Source of the DNA: CAZYAK01 sp964403335
GTDB lineage: Bacteria > Patescibacteriota > Gracilibacteria > Peribacterales > Peribacteraceae
NCBI GenBank assembly: GCA_964403335.1
Contig: CAYOFI010000005.1
Span: forward strand, 1-64,000
DNA length: 64,000 bases
Direction: 5' to 3'
A model generated the notes under the pieces. It made no database searches. It was not told the DNA's origin and worked only from the letters and a program-made list of their open reading frames with translations. A program made the translations under genes and the position numbers. Below are positions 58,040 through 64,000 of the stretch, one piece after another (the stretch's first letter is position 1; each line of letters starts with the position of its first letter).

Positions 58040-59427
58040 CCCTGCCCGCATCGGCTACAACTGATCCGCTGTCCTTTGCCGAGAAGGCGAAGGCTGCGGG
58101 AGCGGATGTGCTGGAGATCCGCGGGGATCTGACACCGGATATGCAGACATTTGAATCGCCGTTGCCGATTCTATGGTCTCCCAGAGGCTCTCAGAAAATT
58201 TTCAAAAGCGCATATGTCGATATCGAATTGCACGAGCTTCCTCTCCCCCTAACCCCCTCTCCACGGGAGAGGGGGAATGACAGTGCGCAATCTCCCCTTC
58301 CTCCCGTGGAGGAAGGGGCCGGGGGATGGAGGACCGTCCGCAGTTTCCATGACTACGAGAAGACTCCGGAAGATCTGCAGTCCATTGTCGACCAACTCCT
58401 CGCCACCAAACCCGACATCCTCAAAATCGCGACAATGATTCGATCCTATGATGATGCGCGACGATTGCTCGCACTCCATGATCATCTGCCCTCCTCGCAA
58501 AAACGCGTGATCTTGGGCATGGGCCCGAAGGCGCATCTGGTCCGCCTTCTGTCGCCGATCAAAAATGCTCTGACATACACATTCATCGACAACCGAGACG
58601 AGGCTGCACCCGGGCAGATCAGCATCGATGTCTACAGAGACATGCTCCATGTCCGTGAGCCGAAGATCTTCGGATTGCTGGGAGGTCCGCAGATCGCATC
58701 GAGTTTCAGCCCCCTCATTCACCGCACACTCTGCCGCCGCCATGCCATCGACGCTGTGTATGCACTCTTCCCGACAGAAGATCTGCAGGATGCCTGGAAG
58801 AATCTGACGATGATGCATGCGCAGGGATTCTCCGTCACCGCACCCTGGAAACAGGACATCATTCCCCTGCTCGATAAGCTGGATCCCCTCGCACTTGAGT
58901 TGGGATCGGTGAATACCGTCCTGAGGCAGAAAGACAAATGGGTGGGGTACAACACCGATGTCATCGGTCTGGTGGAAGCGTATGAATTCGCGAACCGGAA
59001 TATCGCCATAGTCGGATCAGGCGGCGTCGTCCCGTCGGTGATAGCGGCAGCACGCCAGGCAGAAGCAAACAATATTGTCGTGTATGCGCGGAATGCGGAA
59101 GCGCGGGAAGCGATCGCGGATCGGTTTGAGATTGATACGGCTGATATTGAAGCACTGACAACATCAAGCCCCGACACGATCGTGTGGGCGGCATCGGGCG
59201 ATCCGGACATCGAACTGCCCGGGGCGCCGGAAAACGGACAGGCAATCGACCTGCGTTACGGTACACTCACCCCCTTCATGGAGGCCTCCACGGAGAGGGG
59301 GTACGAGACGCACAACGGTTTGCCCATGTTGATCCATCAAGCTCTGTCACAATTCCGCCTCTTCACGGGTATCGAACCCACTCAGCAGGATCTTTCTATG
59401 CTTTTCTCTCTCTTGCGCAAAGGCTAA
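58027..59427 (+). CDS. aroD/aroE: fused type I 3-dehydroquinate dehydratase and shikimate dehydrogenase (AroD-AroE)
   Basis: 466 residues. Dehydratase ~1-205: VLEIRGDLTPDMQTF (Glu, Arg), RTVRSFHDYEKTPEDLQSIV (catalytic His), PDILKIATMIRSYDDARRLL (Schiff-base Lys). Dehydrogenase ~210-466: FGLLGGPQIASSFSPLIHRT (the usual HSxSP is SSFSP), FSVTAPWKQDIIPLLDKLD (catalytic Lys; N of NVT is S), SVNTVLRQ, WVGYNTDVIGLVEAY (catalytic Asp), IAIVGSGGVVPSVIAAARQA. Residues ~74-100 (LPLTPSPRERGNDSAQSPLP...) come from two REP-type hairpins at 58253-58318 inserted in frame. Overlaps the aroA/K stop by 13 bp. Confidence 0.92.
   Translation: MFVVTLPASATTDPLSFAEKAKAAGADVLEIRGDLTPDMQTFESPLPILWSPRGSQKIFKSAYVDIELHELPLPLTPSPRERGNDSAQSPLPPVEEGAGGWRTVRSFHDYEKTPEDLQSIVDQLLATKPDILKIATMIRSYDDARRLLALHDHLPSSQKRVILGMGPKAHLVRLLSPIKNALTYTFIDNRDEAAPGQISIDVYRDMLHVREPKIFGLLGGPQIASSFSPLIHRTLCRRHAIDAVYALFPTEDLQDAWKNLTMMHAQGFSVTAPWKQDIIPLLDKLDPLALELGSVNTVLRQKDKWVGYNTDVIGLVEAYEFANRNIAIVGSGGVVPSVIAAARQAEANNIVVYARNAEAREAIADRFEIDTADIEALTTSSPDTIVWAASGDPDIELPGAPENGQAIDLRYGTLTPFMEASTERGYETHNGLPMLIHQALSQFRLFTGIEPTQQDLSMLFSLLRKG
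58253..58318. repeat. two CTCTCC/GGAGAG palindromes in frame in aroD/E
   Basis: CCCCCTCTC, CACGG, GAGAGGGGG (58253-58275) and CCCCTTCCTCC, CGT, GGAGGAAGGGG (58294-58318). Perfect 9- and 11-bp stems, of the family seen between genes at 17376 and 20505. Confidence 0.88.
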
Positions 59428-59502
59428 GGAATAAGGCTAAGGCTAAGAAAAATGGAAATCTTAGCCTTACTCCTTAGCCTTAGCCTTCCGCGACTTTCCC
59501 TT
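59422..59502. repeat. AAGGCTAAGG word-hairpin after aroD/E
   Basis: AAAGGCTAAGGAATAAGGCT then AAGGCTAAGAAAAATGG; returns as ATCTTAGCCTTACTCCTTAG and CCTTAGCCTTCC. The first TAA is the aroD/E stop. A near-copy follows aroC (60514-60590). Confidence 0.9.
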
Positions 59503-59526
59503 CTCTTCCACCCTCTCCCTACTCCC

Positions 59527-60519
59527 ATGTCCTCCAACTCCTTCGGCGACCTACTCCGCATCACCACCTTCGGCGAATCGCACGGCCCGGCACTGGGCGT
59601 GATCATCGACGGTTGCCCTGCAGGCATCGCACTGAGCATTGAAGACTTTCTCCCCGAACTCGCGCGCAGGCGTCCTGGCCAAAGCGCCGTGACCACGGCT
59701 CGATCGGAGAGCGACATGCCGGAAATTCTTAGCGGTATCTTCGAGGGAAAAACGACCGGCATGCCAATCACTGTGATCATTCGGAACCAAAACCAGCGCT
59801 CGGAAGACTACGACAAATTGAAGGATACGTTCCGTGCCGGCCACGCCGATCAAACATACGCCGATAAGTACGGTCATCGCGATCACCGGGGCGGCGGGCG
59901 CTCCAGCGGGAGGGAAACTGTGGCGCGCGTGGTGGCGGGAGTCGTGGCTCGGAAAATTCTCCCGACGACTACGAAGATCATCGGGCACACGGTGAAGATC
60001 GGCCGGCACGAAGCCACAGAATTCCATCCGGACACGATCGAGCAGAATCTTGTGCGGTGCGCGGATCCGGCCGTCGCAAAGCAGATGGAGGCGTACATTC
60101 TTGAATTGAAATCTCAGTTCAATTCGACCGGCGGGCTGATCGAAATCCGCGTGCAGAATCCGCCCAAATCACTGGGCGATCCCGTCTTCCGGAAACTCAA
60201 GGAGCGGTTCGCAGACGCCATCATGAGCATCGGAGCCGTGACAGGATTCAGCTACGGCGCCGGCTTCAAGACGGCAGAGATGAAAGGGCTCGACTACATC
60301 GCGGACCAAAAGAACTTCGGAGGCATGCTCGGCGGCATCTCGACCGGAGACGACATTGTCCTGACCGCGAGCATCAAGCCGTCCACATCCGTCGGTGAAG
60401 TCGCCAAAACCGGCCGCCACGATCCCTGCATCGTCCCGCGCGTCATCCCCGTCGCCGAGGCGATGGTTGCATTGGTGCTGGCTGACTGCCTTTTATTACA
60501 ACGCGCGTATGAAGGCTAA
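59527..60519 (+). CDS. aroC: chorismate synthase
   Basis: Seventh shikimate step, FMNH2-dependent. 330 residues from ATG 59527; the frame upstream reads through the hairpin. Signatures: FGDLLRITTFGESHGPALGV, GCPAGIALSIEDFLPELARR, RPGQSAVTTARSESDMPEIL, GHRDHRGGGRSSGRETVARV, GAVTGFSYGAGFKTAEMKGL, GGMLGGISTGDDIVLTASIK, RHDPCIVPRVIPVAEAMVAL. Shorter than the 360-residue E. coli enzyme but complete. Its stop lies inside the second AAGGCT word-hairpin. Confidence 0.95.
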   Translation: MSSNSFGDLLRITTFGESHGPALGVIIDGCPAGIALSIEDFLPELARRRPGQSAVTTARSESDMPEILSGIFEGKTTGMPITVIIRNQNQRSEDYDKLKDTFRAGHADQTYADKYGHRDHRGGGRSSGRETVARVVAGVVARKILPTTTKIIGHTVKIGRHEATEFHPDTIEQNLVRCADPAVAKQMEAYILELKSQFNSTGGLIEIRVQNPPKSLGDPVFRKLKERFADAIMSIGAVTGFSYGAGFKTAEMKGLDYIADQKNFGGMLGGISTGDDIVLTASIKPSTSVGEVAKTGRHDPCIVPRVIPVAEAMVALVLADCLLLQRAYEG

Positions 60520-60590
60520 GGAATAAGGCTAAGGCTAAGAAAAAAGAGGAAATCTTAGCCTCAATCCTTAGCCTTAGCCTTCCGAGACTT
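60514..60590. repeat. AAGGCTAAGG word-hairpin after aroC
   Basis: Left arm identical to the copy after aroD/E for ~30 bp (GAAGGCTAAGGAATAAGGCT...), centre AAAAAAGAGGAAATC, return arm AGCCTCAATCCTTAGCCTTA. The TAA of aroC is the first TAA in the repeat. Confidence 0.9.
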
Positions 60591-60620
60591 TCCCCTCTCT
60601 TCCTCCCCCTCCCCACCCCC

Positions 60621-60890
60621 ATGTCTCTCCCCTTCCTCCGCAAAGAAATCGACGGCATCGACAAGCAAGTACTCGACCTCTTGGCAAAGCGCTTTGTCAT
60701 CGCCGAACAGATCGGCCATCAGAAAACCACCGTGCAAGACATGGCGCGCGAAAAAGAACTGCGCCACATCTGGAAAATCCAAGCTGAAGCGCTGAGCCTC
60801 TCTCCGACGTTCGCGATGGCGTTGCTCGATTTGATTCTGGGCGAATCGCACCGCGTTCAATCCGCCTCCCTTCAGAACCGCATCGCATGA
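60621..60890 (+). CDS. chorismate mutase (AroQ type, monofunctional)
   Basis: Chorismate to prephenate. 89 residues, all helical. LRKEIDGIDKQVLDLLAKRF carries the conserved Arg and the 'IDxxIxxLLxxR'-type helix; VIAEQIGHQKTTVQDMAREK follows with the second-helix Lys/Arg. Its ATG follows a pyrimidine tract. TGA overlaps the ATG of pheA by 4 bp, so mutase and dehydratase are coupled as separate proteins rather than fused as in E. coli PheA. Confidence 0.9.
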   Translation: MSLPFLRKEIDGIDKQVLDLLAKRFVIAEQIGHQKTTVQDMAREKELRHIWKIQAEALSLSPTFAMALLDLILGESHRVQSASLQNRIA

Positions 60891-61672
60891 ACCTCCTCAC
60901 TCTCGGCCCCGCCGGCACGTTCTCGCATGAAGCTGCGCAAGATCTGCATCCAGATGCAACAATTACTCTTGCCTCGAACTTCGATGCGCTCTTTGAAGAA
61001 CTTCAGACATCCGGGGGAATCGGACTCGTGCCTCTGGAAAACAGCCTGCATGGTCCCGTGGATGAAGTGCTCGATTTGCTGCGGCGCACGGATGTGAAAA
61101 TCTGGAAGACCGAAGACGTTGCTGTCCGGCATTGCTTTGGAGCGATCGACGCGTCGCAGGTGAAACGCATCGCCAGTCACCCACAGGCACTCTCGCAATG
61201 CCGCTTGTTTCTGCGCGAACACTATCCGCATGCCGAACACTTCCCTGTCTCCAGCACGGCCTTTGCGATCGAGCTCGCATTGAAGGACTCGACAATCGGC
61301 GCGATCGCATCCGCAAAAGCGATGGATGACCGGAAACTCCCCATTATCGACCGGGACATTCAGCCCAAGGGCAACACCACACGCTTCGCGCTTGTCTCGA
61401 AAACCGATCCCTTCCCGGATTCTCCGAAAAGTCAGATGAGCGTCGTGCTCCATGCGCGGGAAGACCGGCCGGGACTCCTGCACGATCTGCTGACTCCGTT
61501 CAAAGTCTATGACGTCAGCCTCACGAAAATCGAAAGCCGTCCCACCGGGGAAAAACTCGGGGATTACGTTTTTTTTGTGGACTTCGCGGGAACCCGCGAT
61601 TCGGCGCGCGTGCAGAAAGTTCTGCAAGAGATAGAAGAAATGGCAGACGTGCGGGTACTTGGGGAATGGTAA
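60887..61672 (+). CDS. pheA: prephenate dehydratase
   Basis: Prephenate to phenylpyruvate. 261 residues. Catalytic PDT domain ~1-175: LLTLGPAGTFSHEAAQDLHP, GIGLVPLENSLHGPVDEVLD, SHPQALSQCRLFLREHYPHA, GNTTRFALVSKTDPF (TRF motif). C-terminal ACT domain ~185-255: VLHAREDRPGLLHDLLTPFK, SLTKIESRPTGEKLGDYVFF (ESRP phenylalanine-binding motif), so feedback inhibition by Phe is expected. With the Phe attenuator upstream this points to the operon's main product being Phe. Stop TAA opens the AATTGAGA word-hairpin. Confidence 0.95.
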   Translation: MNLLTLGPAGTFSHEAAQDLHPDATITLASNFDALFEELQTSGGIGLVPLENSLHGPVDEVLDLLRRTDVKIWKTEDVAVRHCFGAIDASQVKRIASHPQALSQCRLFLREHYPHAEHFPVSSTAFAIELALKDSTIGAIASAKAMDDRKLPIIDRDIQPKGNTTRFALVSKTDPFPDSPKSQMSVVLHAREDRPGLLHDLLTPFKVYDVSLTKIESRPTGEKLGDYVFFVDFAGTRDSARVQKVLQEIEEMADVRVLGEW

Positions 61673-61772
61673 AAATTGAGAATTGAAAATGGAAAATGGA
61701 AAATTATGGCACTATTCCCCCACCGGTATTGCTTCCAAAATTTTCAATTCTCAATTCTCAATTTTCAATTCG
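61668..61772. repeat. AATTGAGAATTGAAAATGG word-hairpin after pheA
   Basis: TAAAAATTGAGAATTGAAAA, TGGAAAATGGAAAATTA, a 25-bp centre, then AAATTTTCAATTCTCAATTC and TCAATTTTCAATT to the next gene. Same word as after secF (23.6 kb). Confidence 0.87.
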
Positions 61773-61777
61773 CCCCC

Positions 61778-62956
61778 ATGCCCTCCTCCTTCCACACCCT
61801 CCCTCCCTCCAAACCCGACCCGATCTTCGCGATTGCAGGTGAAGCGAAAGCTGCGGGGAAGAGTGCGATCGACGGGACAATTGGCGTCTTCTTGAACGAA
61901 GAAGGCTCGACGTTTCTCTTCCCGAGTGTGATGAAAGCCGTGAAGGAAGTCGCTGCGGCGATGCCCGATCGCTCGTTCTCGTACGGAAAATTATTAGGAG
62001 TACCTGAATATCGAGAAGCCGTCGGGAAATTGATTTTGGGAGACCGATGGAATGAATTGGCATCGATTGCATCGACGGGAGGAACGGGAGCTGTGGCATT
62101 GAATCTCCGTCTCGCGAAATTGATGGATCCCGACATCACGGTATTGCTGCCAGTCCCCGCCTGGGCGAACCATCCCCCGCTCTGCCGCGCGGCAAATATG
62201 ACAACCGTCGAAGTGCCGTACTTCGAAAACGGCCAGCCCTCCATCCGCGGCATCATTGATGGATTGAATAAGACGACTGGATCCGTAGCCGTCTTGCTCC
62301 AAACCGGTTGCCACAATCCCTCCGGACTCGATTTCACCAAAGAACAATGGACCGAGCTCTACGAAGCGATGAAGAAACGCGAGGCCATCGCGATTCTCGA
62401 TTTAGCGTACCAAGGCTTCGGCAGTGAGCCCGAGGACGACGCTGAACCGATTCGCATGTGCGTCGACGCCGGCATCACGACGCTCATCGCTTGGTCAGCC
62501 AGTAAGAATCATGCCATTTACTGTGAACGGACGGGTCTCGCAGCAGCGTATGTGCCCGATGCCAAGATGCGCGCGGAAGTGGAGGCGCATTATTCCACGC
62601 TGACGCGCGGCATTCATTCCGCGGCAGCATCCGTCGGGCAGCAGATCGTGGCGCGGACACAGATGGCCTATCAACAAGAATGGCTGGAAGACATGCGCGG
62701 AGCTCGTGCAATTCTCGAACAAAAACGTGACATTCTGAAAAAAGCCGTTCCGGAATCCATGCGGCAAGTCATCGATGGCCGTGGGATGTTCGCGCTGCTG
62801 CCACTGACCCCAAGTCAGATCATGACGCTCAAAACCGAGCACAAAGTCTTTATGACGAGTGACGGGCGGATCAATATTGCGGGGATTCCGTTGGCGCGGA
62901 TGGAGGAATTGGGAGAAAAATTAACCAGAATATACCAGGCAAGCTTGTCACCCTGA
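61778..62956 (+). CDS. aspartate/aromatic aminotransferase (class I fold)
   Basis: PLP-dependent transamination; the context suggests phenylpyruvate and hydroxyphenylpyruvate as substrates. 392 residues from ATG 61778, set by the end of the hairpin. Signatures: LLPVPAWANHPPLCRAANMT, LLQTGCHNPSGLDFTKEQWT (NPxG), AILDLAYQGFGSEPEDDAEP (D, Y at the PLP ring), IAWSASKNHAIYCERTGLAA (PLP Lys in SASKN, Arg of ER-G). The stop TGA is part of a CCTGAGCCTGTCGAAGGG REP. Confidence 0.9.
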   Translation: MPSSFHTLPPSKPDPIFAIAGEAKAAGKSAIDGTIGVFLNEEGSTFLFPSVMKAVKEVAAAMPDRSFSYGKLLGVPEYREAVGKLILGDRWNELASIASTGGTGAVALNLRLAKLMDPDITVLLPVPAWANHPPLCRAANMTTVEVPYFENGQPSIRGIIDGLNKTTGSVAVLLQTGCHNPSGLDFTKEQWTELYEAMKKREAIAILDLAYQGFGSEPEDDAEPIRMCVDAGITTLIAWSASKNHAIYCERTGLAAAYVPDAKMRAEVEAHYSTLTRGIHSAAASVGQQIVARTQMAYQQEWLEDMRGARAILEQKRDILKKAVPESMRQVIDGRGMFALLPLTPSQIMTLKTEHKVFMTSDGRINIAGIPLARMEELGEKLTRIYQASLSP

Positions 62957-63036
62957 GCCTGTCGAAGGGCGACAAGCGGGTTCCTGGTCACCTCACGGGA
63001 CCGCATGTCGCGGTTCGACAAGCTCACCGTGACATG
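62947..63036. repeat. CCTGAGC-TGTCGAAGG type inverted repeat between the aminotransferase gene and rsmA
   Basis: GTCACCCTGAGCCTGTCGAA and, inverted, TTCGACAAGCTCACCGTGAC at the right; between them CTGGTCACCTCACGGGACC. The aminotransferase stop codon is in the left arm. The CCTGAGC...TTCGACA word occurs in many bacterial REP families. Confidence 0.75.
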
Positions 63037-63047
63037 CTTTGCTGTCC

Positions 63048-63053
63048 TATACT
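63048..63053 (+). promoter_or_regulatory. -10 box TATACT 6 nt before ATG 63060
   Basis: Exact leaderless spacing for rsmA. Confidence 0.55.
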
Positions 63054-63059
63054 CTCCCC

Positions 63060-63908
63060 ATGTCCGACCTCATCGACCTCCCCACCGAAGTCCACTCCGT
63101 TCTCCGCACATTCGGGCTGAGGCTGGATAAACGGCTGGGCCAGCATTTTTTGATCGATCAGGATATTCTTGATGTGATCCTGGATGCGGCGGAGATTGAA
63201 GAGACCGATCACATCGTAGAAATCGGGCCCGGCATCGGGATTTTGACGCGGGAACTGTTGCGAGACGCGAAGACCGTGACGGCGATCGAGATCGACCCGC
63301 GCATGCCGCCGATCCTCCGCAAGTTCGTCGGTAAAGAACACCACGCCAAACTCCAGATCATCGAAGGCAACGCGCTCCAGGTTCCGCTGCCGGATAAGCC
63401 GTACAAGATCGTCGCAAATATCCCTTACCACATCACCTCACCGCTCTTCCGGCACGCATTCTTACAATCAAAAGTCCGGCCCACGACGATGACGCTCCTC
63501 ATTCAACGCGAAGTGGCGGAGAAGATTTGCGACACGGAAAACGCCGGAATGCTGACGATCATCGTCGGATTATTCGGCGAGCCGTCGCTGGAAGTGCAAG
63601 TTCCCCCTTCCGCCTTTCTCCCTCCCCCGGAAGTCGATTCCGCAGTGCTTCACGTGCGATGCTTCGATCAACCGATGGCCGATCTGGAGACGATCGAACA
63701 GGTTTTCCGTCTGACCAAAGTCGGCTTCGGACAGAAGCGCAAAATGCTTCGGAATTCCTTGGGGTCACTCCCTGAAGGTCCCGACATCATGAAGGCCGTA
63801 GGCATTGATCCTACACGGCGGCCGGAGACGCTTAGTGTGCAGGAATGGATAGCGATGGCGAAGGCCGTTCCACAGGGACATGGAACGCCAGACAGCGCAG
63901 GCGTATGA
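63060..63908 (+). CDS. rsmA: 16S rRNA dimethyladenosine transferase RsmA/KsgA
   Basis: Dimethylates A1518 and A1519 at the 3' end of 16S rRNA. 282 residues. LRLDKRLGQHFLIDQDILDV, VEIGPGIGILTRELLRDAKT (SAM motif I), TAIEIDPRMPPILRKF, IVANIPYHITSPLFRHAFLQ (NIPYxIT), VQVPPSAFLPPPEVDSAVLH. The C terminus (KAVPQGHGTPDSAGV) is coded by a palindrome at 63866-63887 related to the one in rsmI. Start chosen from the TATACT-6-ATG promoter. Confidence 0.95.
   Translation: MSDLIDLPTEVHSVLRTFGLRLDKRLGQHFLIDQDILDVILDAAEIEETDHIVEIGPGIGILTRELLRDAKTVTAIEIDPRMPPILRKFVGKEHHAKLQIIEGNALQVPLPDKPYKIVANIPYHITSPLFRHAFLQSKVRPTTMTLLIQREVAEKICDTENAGMLTIIVGLFGEPSLEVQVPPSAFLPPPEVDSAVLHVRCFDQPMADLETIEQVFRLTKVGFGQKRKMLRNSLGSLPEGPDIMKAVGIDPTRRPETLSVQEWIAMAKAVPQGHGTPDSAGV
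63866..63887. repeat. small palindrome at the 3' end of rsmA
   Basis: CGTTCCA, 8-nt loop, TGGAACG, in the last coding codons. Related to 2845-2866. Confidence 0.65.
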
Positions 63909-64000
63909 GCAAAACTCACACTATGCAAAAGTTTCTGTAAAAAATGCCGCTGCGGAAGATCGCGATGAAGCGGAGACTTTCCTCCTATGCCTTCACATCG

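Noticed and set aside
63987..64000. ATG at the right edge as the start of another gene
   Set aside because: Only four codons remain in the window; nothing can be supported.

Overview
The window is GC-rich (about 55 %), gene-dense bacterial chromosome with no rRNA, no CRISPR array, no insertion sequence larger than a REP-type transposase, and two tRNA genes. It most likely comes from a Patescibacteria/CPR lineage, and the mix of a complete shikimate-phenylalanine cluster with two archaeal-type PurP proteins recalls the Peribacteria/Peregrinibacteria. That placement is inference from gene content, not a phylogeny. Start codons almost never follow a Shine-Dalgarno sequence. Many follow a -10 box (TATACT, TAGACT, TAGAAT, TACACT) by 6-10 nt, as expected for leaderless mRNA, and others follow a pyrimidine-rich tract.

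Layout. 1-6.6 kb: 5' part of gyrA, an uncharacterised protein, rsmI, a REP-associated transposase carrying its own palindromes, an M23 murein hydrolase with coiled coils, and a leucine-rich-repeat protein. 6.6-10.4 kb: ruvA, pgi, thioredoxin, small genes, tRNA-Ala. 10.5-14.2 kb: two PurP paralogues, a membrane-anchored protein, tRNA-Cys. 14.2-25 kb: lipoprotein, Ig/FN3 surface protein, PfkB-family sugar kinase, TPR protein, a 780-bp stretch without a gene, secF, trigger factor. 25-32.6 kb: a Rel homologue with a decayed hydrolase domain, a 1381-residue repeat protein with two small upstream genes, dtd. 32.6-38.1 kb: rplJ-rplL behind a leader with an attenuator, a zinc-ribbon protein, an acyltransferase-like membrane protein, an LCP-family protein. 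38.1-43.4 kb: lexA, an interrupted Y-family polymerase gene, three tiny membrane-protein genes behind a LexA-like operator, valS. 43.6-53.1 kb: FmdB-like protein, K+ channel, pnp, rpsO, RmuC-like protein, PcrA/UvrD helicase. 53.1-64 kb: a possible nuclease, then the aromatic operon aroG(DAHPS)-aroB-aroA/K-aroD/E-aroC-chorismate mutase-pheA-aminotransferase, and rsmA.

Three things stand out. First, the aromatic operon is preceded by a promoter, a 26-codon leader peptide with a run of four Phe codons just before its stop, and mutually exclusive antiterminator and terminator hairpins: a classical phenylalanine attenuator. Second, the DNA is full of small palindromic elements. Several families sit inside reading frames (RAYT, acyltransferase-like gene, aroA/K, aroD/E), and one 42-bp copy flanked by a 6-bp direct repeat puts a stop codon into the DNA polymerase IV gene. 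Third, at least a dozen intergenic regions begin at, or contain, the stop codon of the upstream gene and consist of a short word repeated several times and then repeated in inverted orientation. Each site has its own word (GARATCRAR, AAGGCT, AATTGAGA and others). I know no described element with this form.

Regulation visible in the sequence: a LexA-like operator GTGYAC-N4-GTACAC in the lexA promoter and again over the start of the mini-membrane-protein cassette; attenuators before rplJ, valS, rpsO and the aro operon; and hairpin terminators after the zinc-ribbon gene, pnp and the small gene before rpsO.
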